DNA of 64,000 nt from Marinobacter piscis (GTDB lineage: Bacteria; Pseudomonadota; Gammaproteobacteria; Pseudomonadales; Oleiphilaceae), in assembly GCF_007671655.1 (NCBI RefSeq), contig NZ_VCGX01000004.1, positions 124,001 to 188,000 of the forward strand, read 5' to 3'. Under the pieces are notes generated by a model. That model searched no databases and was not told where the DNA came from. It saw only the letters and a program-made list of their open reading frames with translations. Each line of letters begins with the position of its first letter. Positions within the stretch are counted from its first letter, which is position 1. Of this stretch, positions 27,334 through 36,462 are shown in pieces. The translations under genes and the position numbers were made by a program.

Positions 27334-27723
27334 ATGAATAAGCTACTCGTATCCATTACCACTTCCATCGCGCTGCTTGCCGCTGCACCTGTCATGGCAC
27401 AGCAAACGCCGACAACCGCCGGAAACACAGGTGGTGTCCTGACGTTGGCGCAGGCAGAAACCCAGAAAACCAACTACACAGACGCTGAACTGAAAAAGTT
27501 CATCTCAGCCCAGGAAGGCATCACCGAAGTTCGCGAAGAGTACATCGAGAAAATTGAAGCGGCCGATTCTCAGGAAAAGGCTCAGGAACTGCAGATGCAG
27601 GCGAACGATGAAATGGTGTCGGTGATTGAAGACGCAAACATGGACATCCCGACGTACAATGCTATTGCCACGGCCTACAGCAGCGAGCCGAAGGTACGCA
27701 ACCGCATTGAAGCTCTGATGTAA
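27334..27723 (+). CDS. Small secreted DUF4168 protein
   Basis: Exported protein of 129 aa. The signal peptide ends around AAAPVMAQQ (cleavage near residue 22). The mature part contains YTDAELKKFISAQEGITEVREEYIEKI, the DUF4168 signature, and is largely acidic helix. The ATG at 27334 is preceded by AGGAGA at 27320-27325; a TTG at 27328 is less likely. Transcription probably depends on sigma54 and the adjacent regulator, which makes this a probable main target of that two-component system. Function unknown. Confidence 0.88.
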   Translation: MNKLLVSITTSIALLAAAPVMAQQTPTTAGNTGGVLTLAQAETQKTNYTDAELKKFISAQEGITEVREEYIEKIEAADSQEKAQELQMQANDEMVSVIEDANMDIPTYNAIATAYSSEPKVRNRIEALM

Positions 27724-27756
27724 GCCCCCAGGACCGGGCAACCTGCCCGTCCACTC

Positions 27757-27779
27757 AGCCCCGCTTTGCGGGGCTTTTT
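27757..27779 (+). terminator. Intrinsic terminator after the DUF4168 gene
   Basis: An 8-bp stem AGCCCCGC/GCGGGGCT with a TTT loop is followed by TTTT. It lies 34 bp after the stop codon, between converging genes. Confidence 0.88.
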
Positions 27780-27803
27780 CCCTTCCTGCCCGATAACCCG
27801 GGC

Positions 27804-28607
27804 TTAGCCTGCTGTCACCGGCACAGATACAAACCTTACGCCCTGACGCGCCAGTTCTTCTGCCCCCCGCGCAGTCAGCTCGGAAATAAACTGGAATTGC
27901 TCTTTCGGGTCATACGGATAAGCCTTGAGCCGGTAATGCATTCCCCAGGGTTTGTTAAACACGATCACGCGCACAGGCTGCCAGGTTTTGGTCCGGGGGC
28001 TGGTAAACGCCACTTCCCGGAGCAACTCCCGTACCTGACTGATATCGTGGTTGGCTTCCAGATAAAAGTCGGTGACGCACATCAGGTTGTCGGTACCATC
28101 GTTGTCATTGGCAATCAACGAATTCCACAGTTTGTTGTGGGGGATGATCACCACTGTGTCATCCGGAGTGACAATCTCGGCCGCACGCGTGTTGATTGCG
28201 CGCACCTCACCATACTGCCCTTCCACCTCAATCCAGTCGCCCGGGCGGTACGGCATTTCGTACAGGGTGACAATCCCTGCAATCAGGCTGTTGGCGTAAT
28301 CCTTGAACGCAAACCCCAGCGCCAGAGCCAGGGCACCGAAAATGGCTACCATATTTTCAAACGATGGCTTCACCAGTATCGGCACCACGACCACGATGGT
28401 GGCAAGAATGATCACTAGCCGAAGCAGCGGCACAGACGCCAGCAAATAGAGGCGTGGTTTGCCTCCCAGCTTTTCTGCAACCCGGGGAAAGAGTTTCTGA
28501 ATAACCAGCATTACCAGTGAGGCTACAATAATCACGCCCAGCGCATGCAACAGTGCCTGTCCGGTAATTGTGGCCATCGCCTCCCTGATGCCAAGATCTT
28601 CCATCAT
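27804..28607 (-). CDS. Small-conductance mechanosensitive channel (MscS family)
   Basis: Inner-membrane osmotic safety channel, 267 aa. Three N-terminal hydrophobic segments (about residues 17-39, 58-83 and 86-110) are followed by the pore-lining glycine/alanine-rich helix AIFGALALALGFAFKDYANSLIAGI and the cytoplasmic beta domain (RPGDWIEVEGQYGEV...VIIPHNKLWNSLI). The pore helix shows the GxAxGxA-like packing typical of the family. It is preceded by an uncharacterised gene only 9 bp upstream, so the two are probably one operon. Confidence 0.9.
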   Translation of the reverse strand: MMEDLGIREAMATITGQALLHALGVIIVASLVMLVIQKLFPRVAEKLGGKPRLYLLASVPLLRLVIILATIVVVVPILVKPSFENMVAIFGALALALGFAFKDYANSLIAGIVTLYEMPYRPGDWIEVEGQYGEVRAINTRAAEIVTPDDTVVIIPHNKLWNSLIANDNDGTDNLMCVTDFYLEANHDISQVRELLREVAFTSPRTKTWQPVRVIVFNKPWGMHYRLKAYPYDPKEQFQFISELTARGAEELARQGVRFVSVPVTAG

Positions 28608-28616
28608 AATAAACTC

Positions 28617-29921
28617 CTAGAACGGATCCACCGGAAAGCCCCAGCTCTGCAGGTGACGCCTGACCGTAGGGTATCCGATAGGGGTTAAATGCCAGCGTTC
28701 ATCAACCTGGTCGCAGCGCACGATCTCTGCGCGCTCCAGTCTGGACAACACCAGGCTCAGTTTGTAGGCAGGCACGCCTGTGACAACCTCCAGTGATGCC
28801 ACGTCAAGTCCGTTATGCAACAGCAGACCGTGAAGCACAAACCCCATCACACTCGTCTTGCTCTGAGGGATGGTCGGCAAACTGAGCCGTTTCAATGGCA
28901 CCACCCAGCAATCCACCGATCGGCCCTGCCTGCCCGCTTTCTCGTCATCTTCATCGGGACTGGCGTCCTCCTCGGGACGGGCCCGCAGAGATCTCTGCCA
29001 GATGGCCAGGGCGACGCCGGGATTTCCGCGGGATTCGCCGGCCAGATCACGCAGGAACGAACTGCGTTTACGCTTTTTCTGGCGCTTGTTCTTCCCGGTG
29101 CTGTCTGCCTCGGCTACAGGCAATACATAGAGACCGTCGTCGGCCATTCTTGCGATTACCGGGGCCCGGTCATGACCTGATGCAAGGTAAGTAAGCCACT
29201 GCCCAAGCCGCTCGCTGTCCAGAGGCGCCGGCGTCCAGGGCGACATATGGGTACCCTCAAGATAATGCTCCCAATAGCGCCAACACCAGCTTGAACACCC
29301 CACAATACCCGGCCCCACAGCATCACTGGCGATCCGGCGGAACAACTCCCGGACCAGAGCCAGCCCGGACAGGCAACGAAGCCAGAAGTCGGCCAGCTCG
29401 GGAATAACCCACGGGCGCGAGACATCCTGCTTGTCCCACCAGGCTTTGGCTTCCTGCTCACTGAAAAGTAAGGTTTCCGGTGGTGTAATAACAGTCCATA
29501 CAGCACCGTCGTCATTCAGGACTGACTGCCCGGGTTGTGAAAGCCAGCCAAGCGCCTGTTGCAAGCCGGAAAAAGGAGGTGCCACAAGGCAGGTCACCTT
29601 ACGGCTGAGCGCTCCCTCAGAGCGTGCATGCTGCAAGTTACACGCTATAGCTTCAGCCTGACGCGCATAGTCCGGCTCCGGGGCCAGCCGCCTCTGCTGA
29701 CCGGCAGACAACTCCGGAAGTTCGTCCATGCTTTCAAACGGCTCTTCTGCCCGGGAGACGGCCTTCAGCTGTGTAAGCGCATGACGGACGGCATCTTTAA
29801 GTGACCGACGTACAGAGGCCTCCGGCAGTGTCCATTGCTCAGCGGGAATCAACCCTCCGGGAAGGCATGGGTCCCCCTGGTTTCCCCTGGTTTTATCCTT
29901 CAAACAACCGCTCCTGTTCAT
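28617..29921 (-). CDS. Uncharacterised protein with AAA-like and winged-helix features
   Basis: No recognised family. The frame is open from a GTG at 30014 (465 aa), but I prefer the ATG at 29921 (434 aa) because the first 31 residues look like non-coding translation; neither start has a convincing Shine-Dalgarno. A central VTCLVAPPFSGLQQAL resembles a Walker A strand-loop without its GK[ST]. GESRGNPGVALAIWQRSLRA resembles the lid/sensor-2 region of some AAA/STAND ATPases. The last ~90 residues (VMGFVLHGLLLHNGLDVASL...LSRLERAEIVRCD) look like a winged helix. It lies directly upstream of an MscS gene. It ends in TAG. Confidence 0.7.
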   Translation of the reverse strand: MNRSGCLKDKTRGNQGDPCLPGGLIPAEQWTLPEASVRRSLKDAVRHALTQLKAVSRAEEPFESMDELPELSAGQQRRLAPEPDYARQAEAIACNLQHARSEGALSRKVTCLVAPPFSGLQQALGWLSQPGQSVLNDDGAVWTVITPPETLLFSEQEAKAWWDKQDVSRPWVIPELADFWLRCLSGLALVRELFRRIASDAVGPGIVGCSSWCWRYWEHYLEGTHMSPWTPAPLDSERLGQWLTYLASGHDRAPVIARMADDGLYVLPVAEADSTGKNKRQKKRKRSSFLRDLAGESRGNPGVALAIWQRSLRARPEEDASPDEDDEKAGRQGRSVDCWVVPLKRLSLPTIPQSKTSVMGFVLHGLLLHNGLDVASLEVVTGVPAYKLSLVLSRLERAEIVRCDQVDERWHLTPIGYPTVRRHLQSWGFPVDPF

Positions 29922-30044
29922 TCCGGTATCTGCAACTCCATTAAGCCCGAGCCCCCCTTTCAGTGCAAGAAACTCCAGCCACCACGCAAAAATCAATGCA
30001 AAAAATTCTTGCACTGAGTTTTTTCAGCCAACATAATCGCAAAC

Positions 30045-30063
30045 GATAATGACTATGATTCCC
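30045..30063 (+). promoter_or_regulatory. Candidate Fur box
   Basis: GATAATGACTATGATTCCC matches the 19-bp Fur consensus (two GATAAT hexamers and an inverted one) at about 13 of 19 positions. It lies 25 bp before the start of the first imelysin gene. Imelysin/di-haem clusters are commonly iron-regulated, so Fur repression is plausible. Confidence 0.5.
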
Positions 30064-30087
30064 ATGCCAACCAATCCGGAGCTTTTA

Positions 30088-31386
30088 ATGAAAGCCAATG
30101 TTCAACCGGCCCCTCTTGTCCTCGCTATAGCAACCCTGGTCAGCACGGGCTGCGCCAACACCTCCCTCTCGGATTCCGAGGCCTCTGAGCCGGCCACGAA
30201 AGCGTCAGTTGTCGAGCATTACGCCGACCTGGCTCACGCCGGGTATGAAGATGCCCTGATTACCGCAAAGGCGCTGGATAAGGCTACTGATCGCATGCTG
30301 GCCAACCCGACCGAGGCCAACCTGCAGGCTGCCCGGGAAGCCTGGCTTGCGGCGCGCGTGCCCTATCAGCAAACGGAGGTATTCCGGTTCGGCAACGCCA
30401 TTGTGGACGACTGGGAAGGTCAGCTGAACGCCTGGCCTCTGGATGAGGGTCTGATCGACTATGTGCAGACAGATGGTTATCAGTATGAGTTGGGTAATGC
30501 AGGTGCCACCGCCAACATCATTGCCAGCGAGCGCGTCAATATTGGCGGCGAAACCATTGATGTCAGCCGCCTGACTCCTGAATTACTGGCGGGGCTGAAT
30601 GAGGCCGGCGGCTCGGAAGCTAACGTGGCTACCGGCTACCACGCCATCGAATTTCTGCTCTGGGGGCAGGATCTGCACGGCTTTGAACAGGGCAGTGGTG
30701 AGCGTCCCGTAACCGACTACGCTAAAGGTGCTGACTGCACCAACGGCAACTGCGAGCGCCGGGGGCAGTACCTTGATGCCGTCACTGATCTGCTGATCAC
30801 GGACCTTGAGTGGATGGTTGCCCAATGGGCGCCTGAAGACTCAGACAACTACCGCAGCCAGCTGATGAATGCCGACGCCGATGAAGGTGTGCAGAAAATG
30901 CTGTTCGGCATGGGCTCCCTGTCTCTTGGCGAGCTCGCCGGGGAGCGCATGAAGGTCGCTCTGGAAGCCAACTCTTATGAAGACGAGCACGACTGCTTCA
31001 GTGATAACACCCATAACTCGCACTATTACAACGGGCAAGGCATTCAAAACGTGTACACCGGTCTCTACCGTCGCGTCGATGGCACCCTGGTATCCGGCCC
31101 GTCCCTGTCTGATCTTGTGTCGCAGAACGCCCCGGAACTCGATAGCCGCCTGAAGGTTCAGCTGGAGACGACCATGGCCGCACTGAGCGACCTGAAGTCG
31201 CACGCAGAGGCCGAGGAGAACCCCATGCCTTTTGACGTAATGATTGCTCCGGGCAATGCAAAAGGAGCAGACATTGTAAACGGCGCAATTATGGCTCTGG
31301 TTGAGCAAACCGCCTCCATTGAGCAGGCCGCGCGCCAACTGGGCCTTGAGACCCTGTCACCGGACGATGCCGGACACTCTTTCTGA
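30088..31386 (+). CDS. Imelysin-family lipoprotein (ICMP/EfeM-like)
   Basis: Periplasmic-facing lipoprotein of 432 aa. I take the ATG at 30088 (CCGGAG upstream), which gives a signal peptide ending in VSTGC (Cys 21); the frame is open from 30049. The imelysin GxHxxE motif is present as GYHAIEFLLWGQD (about residue 188). Members lie in iron-regulated loci and have been linked to iron or copper uptake and, for one Pseudomonas member, insulin-cleaving peptidase activity; the peptidase claim is not general. First gene of a four-gene cluster behind a candidate Fur box. Confidence 0.88.
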   Translation: MKANVQPAPLVLAIATLVSTGCANTSLSDSEASEPATKASVVEHYADLAHAGYEDALITAKALDKATDRMLANPTEANLQAAREAWLAARVPYQQTEVFRFGNAIVDDWEGQLNAWPLDEGLIDYVQTDGYQYELGNAGATANIIASERVNIGGETIDVSRLTPELLAGLNEAGGSEANVATGYHAIEFLLWGQDLHGFEQGSGERPVTDYAKGADCTNGNCERRGQYLDAVTDLLITDLEWMVAQWAPEDSDNYRSQLMNADADEGVQKMLFGMGSLSLGELAGERMKVALEANSYEDEHDCFSDNTHNSHYYNGQGIQNVYTGLYRRVDGTLVSGPSLSDLVSQNAPELDSRLKVQLETTMAALSDLKSHAEAEENPMPFDVMIAPGNAKGADIVNGAIMALVEQTASIEQAARQLGLETLSPDDAGHSF

Positions 31387-31402
31387 TCAACACCGGGGAA
31401 TA

Positions 31403-32812
31403 ATGAATCGTAAACAACGTCTGGCCACGCTGCTAATGCTCAGCGTTGGCCTGCCGGCTCTGGCCGGCACGCACGCAGGCTTCCCATTGCAGGAGACACC
31501 TGACACAGGTGGGAAAGGTACGGTTGAGCAGTCTGACACCAACGCCTATTCCCTGCCCCAAAACAACCTTTCGATGACACGGCGACTGGACTTCAGTGTT
31601 GGCAACAGCTTTTTCCGCAACCCCTGGGTTGAAGCGCCCGCCAGCACCACCGCAAGGGATGGTCTGGGCCCGCTTTTTAACACCAACTCCTGTCAGGGCT
31701 GCCACATCAAGGATGGCCGTGGTCACCCGCCGGCGGTTGATGAGCCACCGGTGTCCCTGTTCCTGCGCCTGGCGGTTCCCGCGGACCCGGATAAAGATAC
31801 AGATACCCTGCTCACTCACGGGTTCAAACCTGCCCCGGTGTATGGCAGCCAGCTGCAAACCGCCGCCCTGCCCGGCGGCAAGCCGGAAGCGGATATGAAG
31901 CTGTCATGGAAAACGGTCACCAAAACCCTGGCCGACGGCACCCGCGTAAAGCTGCGTGAGCCCATCTATAAGATTGAAAGCCCGAACTACGGCCCCTTGC
32001 CTGAAAACCTTCTGATCTCCCCCCGGGTTGCCCCACCCATGATAGGCATGGGCTTACTGGAAGCGATTCCGGTTGCAGACCTGAAAGATCTGGCAGACCC
32101 GCACGATGAGGACGGCGATGGTATTTCCGGCAGACTCAACCAGGTCTGGGACCTTGAAGCCGAAAAAACCGTACCCGGACGCTTTGGCTGGAAAGCCGCA
32201 GAACCCAGTGTGCACCAGCAAAGCATGGGCGCATTTGCCGGTGATATGGGGCTGACCTCCAGCCTGAAGCCGACAACCGACTGCACTCCCGAACAGAATT
32301 GTGATCAGTTCCCGGAAGGCGGCCAGCCGGAAGTCAGCGACAAGATCGCCAACTTCGTTACCTTCTACGCCAAGAGCCTGGCTGTGCCTGCACGCCGTGA
32401 TATGGACGATGCCTCGGTAAAGAAAGGGGCACGATTGTTCAATGAAACCGGATGTGCTGCCTGCCACACACCCCGGCATACCACAGGAACAGACCCGGAT
32501 CGCCCGGACCTGAGCAACCAGAGCATCTGGCCCTACACCGACATGCTCCTGCATGACATGGGGCCGGCTCTGGCGGATGGTCGCGATGAGTTTCTTGCTA
32601 GCGGCAATGAATGGCGAACGCCTCCACTCTGGGGCATTGGTCTGGCACAGACCGTGAACCCACAAGCCGGCTTTCTGCACGATGGCCGTGCCCGCACTCT
32701 GGAAGAAGCCATTCTCTGGCACGGTGGTGAGGCCGCCCCGTCTGTGGCCCGCTTCCGCAAGTCCGGCGCTGAGAACCGCGAGGCTCTGCTCGATTTCCTG
32801 AACTCGCTTTAA
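31403..32812 (+). CDS. Di-haem c-type oxidoreductase (DUF1111 family)
   Basis: Periplasmic c-type cytochrome of 469 aa, annotated in relatives as di-haem or 'thiol' oxidoreductase. The ATG at 31403 gives a signal peptide ending near LPALAGTHA. Two CxxCH haem sites are visible: NSCQGCHIKDGRG near residue 96 and ETGCAACHTPRH near residue 355. DGLGPLFNTNSC and PPLWGIGLAQTVN are family blocks. It lies 16 bp after the first imelysin and 11 bp before the second. A redox role in metal uptake is inferred from the cluster. Confidence 0.88.
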   Translation: MNRKQRLATLLMLSVGLPALAGTHAGFPLQETPDTGGKGTVEQSDTNAYSLPQNNLSMTRRLDFSVGNSFFRNPWVEAPASTTARDGLGPLFNTNSCQGCHIKDGRGHPPAVDEPPVSLFLRLAVPADPDKDTDTLLTHGFKPAPVYGSQLQTAALPGGKPEADMKLSWKTVTKTLADGTRVKLREPIYKIESPNYGPLPENLLISPRVAPPMIGMGLLEAIPVADLKDLADPHDEDGDGISGRLNQVWDLEAEKTVPGRFGWKAAEPSVHQQSMGAFAGDMGLTSSLKPTTDCTPEQNCDQFPEGGQPEVSDKIANFVTFYAKSLAVPARRDMDDASVKKGARLFNETGCAACHTPRHTTGTDPDRPDLSNQSIWPYTDMLLHDMGPALADGRDEFLASGNEWRTPPLWGIGLAQTVNPQAGFLHDGRARTLEEAILWHGGEAAPSVARFRKSGAENREALLDFLNSL

Positions 32813-32823
32813 CGGAGCTTATT

Positions 32824-33876
32824 ATGAAACGACGGATACTTGCATTGGGGCTGATCTCGGCACTGGCCGCAGCGCCACTGGCTACCGCAGCCGCCAGCAG
32901 CGAGGCTGCTGTTTCGAATACCGAGTACCGAAAGCAGTGGCACAGCGACATCCACTCGGGTTACCAGGCTCTGGCCACACAAAGCCAGGCGCTTGCAGAC
33001 CAGGCAAAGACCTATTGCCAGAGTCCCTCCCCGGAAGCACGTGAGCAAACCAGACAGGCCTGGCTGGATGCATTTCTCGCCTGGCAGCAGGTCCGCTTTG
33101 TGGACTTTGGTCCTGTGGAGAAAGGCAACCGCGCCTGGCAATTCCAGTTCTGGCCGGACCCGAAAAACCTGGTCGCACGCAAAGCCTCTTACCTGCTGAG
33201 GAATGATGAGCCTGTTACAGCCGCCGGAATCAGCGAGTCAGGTGTGGCTGTACAAGGCTTTCCGATGGTTGAATACCTGCTGTACGACCAGCCCTTCAGC
33301 AACAGCGAGCGCGCTCTGCCAGCGGATCATACCTGTCAGCTGCTTACAGCTGTCAGTCGCCACATTGCTGACAACGGCGCCACCCTGGCTCAAGACTGGA
33401 AGGATTTCCAAAGCGACTACGTTGAGCATGCCCCATACACAGATTCGACCATCCGGGCAGCCATGGCCGGGCTGGAAATTCTTGAAGAACGCCGGCTGGC
33501 CACGCCCATGGGATTGCGCGGCAACGGCAAGCGCTCGGTATACAGCGCCGATGCCTGGCGAAGCGAAACCAGCCTGGCTGCAGTGAATGCCAGTGTCCGG
33601 GGTCTTCGGCAATACTTTATGCCCGCTTTTTCTACACTGCTGGAAAACCAGAACAAGGCCGACCTGGCCGGACGCATCGAACAGCAGTTTGATGAGGTAC
33701 AGGCCAACTTCCCCGGGCTTGAGCGCCCAATGGCGCAACTTCTGGCTGACGATACCGCCTTCAGGTCACTGCAAAGCCTGTACATCGATGTGACCCAGCT
33801 GACGGCACTGGTGAATGACCGGGCGGCTGTTGAACTTGGGGTTGTGCGTGGCTTTAACTCCAGCGACGGAGACTGA
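32824..33876 (+). CDS. Second imelysin-family protein, HxxE histidine absent
   Basis: Exported protein of 350 aa with a signal peptide ending near AAPLATAAAS. It has the helical imelysin fold pattern (EQTRQAWLDAFLAWQQVRFVDFGP, REQ...). At the GxHxxE position it reads GFPMVEYLLYD, keeping the Glu but replacing His with Pro, as in a recognised branch of imelysin relatives. That branch is unlikely to bind a metal in the same way as the first imelysin in the cluster. Located between the di-haem protein and DUF1513, in one apparent operon. Confidence 0.85.
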   Translation: MKRRILALGLISALAAAPLATAAASSEAAVSNTEYRKQWHSDIHSGYQALATQSQALADQAKTYCQSPSPEAREQTRQAWLDAFLAWQQVRFVDFGPVEKGNRAWQFQFWPDPKNLVARKASYLLRNDEPVTAAGISESGVAVQGFPMVEYLLYDQPFSNSERALPADHTCQLLTAVSRHIADNGATLAQDWKDFQSDYVEHAPYTDSTIRAAMAGLEILEERRLATPMGLRGNGKRSVYSADAWRSETSLAAVNASVRGLRQYFMPAFSTLLENQNKADLAGRIEQQFDEVQANFPGLERPMAQLLADDTAFRSLQSLYIDVTQLTALVNDRAAVELGVVRGFNSSDGD

Positions 33877-33880
33877 GCCT

Positions 33881-34981
33881 ATGCCTGGACTGACTCGCAG
33901 ACACCTCATAAAAACGGCCCTCGCCGGAAGCACCGCCCTCACGCTCACGGGTTGCAGCCTTTTGCCCGGCAAAGCCGGCGCTGATGGCCCTCAGCAATAC
34001 ACAGGCGCCATCGGTCTGCCGGGTAACCGTTTTGCGGTGGGGGCGATAGCGCCCGACGGAACAATGCTGTGGCAGTCACAGGTGCAGACCCGCTGCCACA
34101 GCGGGTGTAACCGCCCGGGCAACGCAGAGGTGCTGTTTTTCGAGCGCCGCCCCGGCTGGGCGTTTTACGTGTTTAACCGCAAGACCGGCGAGCAGACACA
34201 CCGCATTGAAGCCGCCTCTGGCGAACACTTTGTCGGCCACGGGGTGTTCTCGCCAGACGGTCGCTTCCTGTATGCGCCCGCCAACCGCTACGAGCCCGGA
34301 GAAGGGATCGTGGCGGTGTATGACAGTCACCAGCACTATCAGCGGGTGAATACCTTTGAGCTGAACGGGGCCGGTCCGCACCAGATCACATTACACCCGG
34401 ACGGCCGGACATTGATTGTTGGGCTCGGAGGCATTCTCACCCACCCCGACTATGACCGCATCAAGCTTAATCTGGGTACCATGAAGCCTGCACTGATTCT
34501 TCTGGACCGGCACACGGGAGACACCCTGGGTCGGTTCCGGCCTTCCCACCACCAGCTCAGCACCCGGCATGTAGATGTCTCGCCTGATGGCACCGTCTAT
34601 GCTGCCTATCAATACCAGGGCCCGGCCCACCACCTGCCGCCATTGGTCACACGCTACCGTAAAGGTACCTATGAGGAGATCGACCTGGGTGAGTCGGTGC
34701 ATCGTAAATTAGGCAACTATATTGCCAGCATCGTTGCCCATCCCGAGAATGATCTGGTTGCCATTGCATCCCCGATTGGCGGTACCGCACTGATCTTTGA
34801 CAGCCGCTCAGACGAGGTTGTTGCACAGGCCGGCATTGCCGACTGTGCCGGCGTGGAGGCCCTGGCGGGTGGAGATTTTCTGGTTTCTTCAGGCCGCGGC
34901 AAACTGGTTCGTATGGGCAGGCATCAGCCAGCGTCAGAGATTGCCCGTATGGCGGTGCAATGGGACCATCACCTGGTGTAA
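33881..34981 (+). CDS. DUF1513 protein with Tat-like lipoprotein signal
   Basis: Protein of 366 aa from the ATG at 33881, immediately after the preceding stop. The N terminus TRRHLIKTALAG followed by LTLTGC looks like a twin-arginine signal combined with a lipobox (Cys near residue 24). The rest has beta-propeller-like blocks such as FSPDGRFLYAPANR, HPDGRTLIVG and VSPDGTVYAAYQ. DUF1513 is a regular partner of imelysin/di-haem genes; the activity is unknown. It completes the iron-type operon. Confidence 0.85.
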   Translation: MPGLTRRHLIKTALAGSTALTLTGCSLLPGKAGADGPQQYTGAIGLPGNRFAVGAIAPDGTMLWQSQVQTRCHSGCNRPGNAEVLFFERRPGWAFYVFNRKTGEQTHRIEAASGEHFVGHGVFSPDGRFLYAPANRYEPGEGIVAVYDSHQHYQRVNTFELNGAGPHQITLHPDGRTLIVGLGGILTHPDYDRIKLNLGTMKPALILLDRHTGDTLGRFRPSHHQLSTRHVDVSPDGTVYAAYQYQGPAHHLPPLVTRYRKGTYEEIDLGESVHRKLGNYIASIVAHPENDLVAIASPIGGTALIFDSRSDEVVAQAGIADCAGVEALAGGDFLVSSGRGKLVRMGRHQPASEIARMAVQWDHHLV

Positions 34982-35065
34982 ACCTCACCGCTTCCGAAAC
35001 ACCGGGGTTCAGAGGCGGAAGTCCCGGTGGTATCCTTGGCTGTCCATGTACCGGAGGGCAGCACC

Positions 35066-36439
35066 TTGTCACAGCAGCATACACCTACAGAAAAAGCATC
35101 CCTTGCACAGGAACGAGCCCAGGCGACATCCGGCACGCTGGAGCGTTCCGTTGACCGGCTATACAGCCTGATCGCCAATGAAGAAGACGCCCGGGTGTGC
35201 AAGGACATTCCACCTGAAGCCTGCCAGGTTGTACCTCGCAACTTTTTCCTGATTCTGGCAGCCAACGTGCTGACTAAACTGGGGGACCTTTTAATCAGCC
35301 CGAAAACCGTGCTGGCGTGGCTGATGAGTGCGGTCGGCGCACCTGCCCTGGTTGCCTGGCTCGTTCCCATCCGGGAGTCCGGCTCCATGGTGCCACAAAT
35401 GATGATCGCCGCCTGGGTCCGGCGCAAGCCTGTACGTAAATGGTTCTGGACGCTGGGCAGTTTTGGTCAGGCAGTCAGTGTTGCCGCCATGGCGGCAAGT
35501 GTCTGGATTTTCGAAGGGTATACGGCCGGTGGCGGCATCATCGGCGCTTTGATTCTGTTCTCCCTGTCACGGGGGTTCTGCTCAGTGGCTATGAAAGACG
35601 TACAGGGGAAGTGTGTTCCAAGAACCCGCAGGGGCAGGCTTTCGGGGCTGGCCACCACCATTGGCGGCACGACCACCGTCATCCTGACGTTACTGTTGTT
35701 CTGGAACCGCGACGATCCGACGCTGGCCTTTTACAGTCTGCTGCTCCTGTTGGCTGCTGCCCTCTGGGTTGTCGCCGGTTTTCTGTTTGCCGGCGTGGAG
35801 GAGCATGAAGGCGAAACCGGAGGCGGTGGTAACGCCCTGACAGAAGCCTTTCAGAGCCTGTCTTTACTAAGGGATGACGCCCCCTTCCGTAACTTTGTTA
35901 TTACACGTGCCCTGCTTTTGTGCTCGGCTCTGGCAGCACCGTATTTTGTGGTGCTGGCGCAAAAAGAGGCCGACACAGGCATGATGCTGGGGGTGTTCCT
36001 TCTGGCCAGCAGTCTTGCCAGCTCTGTATCCGCCAGCTTCTGGGGCTGGATGGCCGATGTTTCCAGTCGCCGCGTGATGATTCGCGGGGCGGCCATTGCC
36101 AGCGCAGTTTGTCTGGCCGTTAGTCTTACAGCCATGTTTGTCGGTACCGGGGTAGGCAACGGCTGGTTCTATCCGCTCGCCTTCTTTGTCCTGAGCATTG
36201 CCCATGCGGGTGTGCGCCTGGGCCGAAAAACCTACCTGGTGGATATGGCAGGAGGAAACAAGCGTACGGACTATACGGCGGTGAGCAATACCGTGATCGG
36301 CTTTCTACTGCTTGCCACCGGTGGGCTAACGGCGCTGCTGTCACTGATATCAACCGCAGCGGTTATTCTGGTTCTCGGGTTGATGGGCCTGGCAGGCACG
36401 ATCAGTGCTCTGCGACTGAAAGAAGTGACCGAAAACTGA
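35066..36439 (+). CDS. MFS-type membrane transporter
   Basis: Major-facilitator-like carrier, about 457 aa. I favour a TTG start at 35066 because GGAGG (35053-35057) lies 8 bp upstream; a GTG at 35027 in the same frame has no ribosome site. A hydrophilic N-terminal segment of about 50 residues precedes about 12 membrane helices. Loop motif DVSSRRVMIRG lies between helices in the second half. The RTRRGRLSGLATTIGG segment is basic and cytoplasmic. The substrate is unknown. It begins 84 bp after the DUF1513 stop, so it may read through from that operon. Confidence 0.78.
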   Translation: MSQQHTPTEKASLAQERAQATSGTLERSVDRLYSLIANEEDARVCKDIPPEACQVVPRNFFLILAANVLTKLGDLLISPKTVLAWLMSAVGAPALVAWLVPIRESGSMVPQMMIAAWVRRKPVRKWFWTLGSFGQAVSVAAMAASVWIFEGYTAGGGIIGALILFSLSRGFCSVAMKDVQGKCVPRTRRGRLSGLATTIGGTTTVILTLLLFWNRDDPTLAFYSLLLLLAAALWVVAGFLFAGVEEHEGETGGGGNALTEAFQSLSLLRDDAPFRNFVITRALLLCSALAAPYFVVLAQKEADTGMMLGVFLLASSLASSVSASFWGWMADVSSRRVMIRGAAIASAVCLAVSLTAMFVGTGVGNGWFYPLAFFVLSIAHAGVRLGRKTYLVDMAGGNKRTDYTAVSNTVIGFLLLATGGLTALLSLISTAAVILVLGLMGLAGTISALRLKEVTEN

Positions 36440-36462
36440 ACCCCGATTGCCCGGGCGAAACC

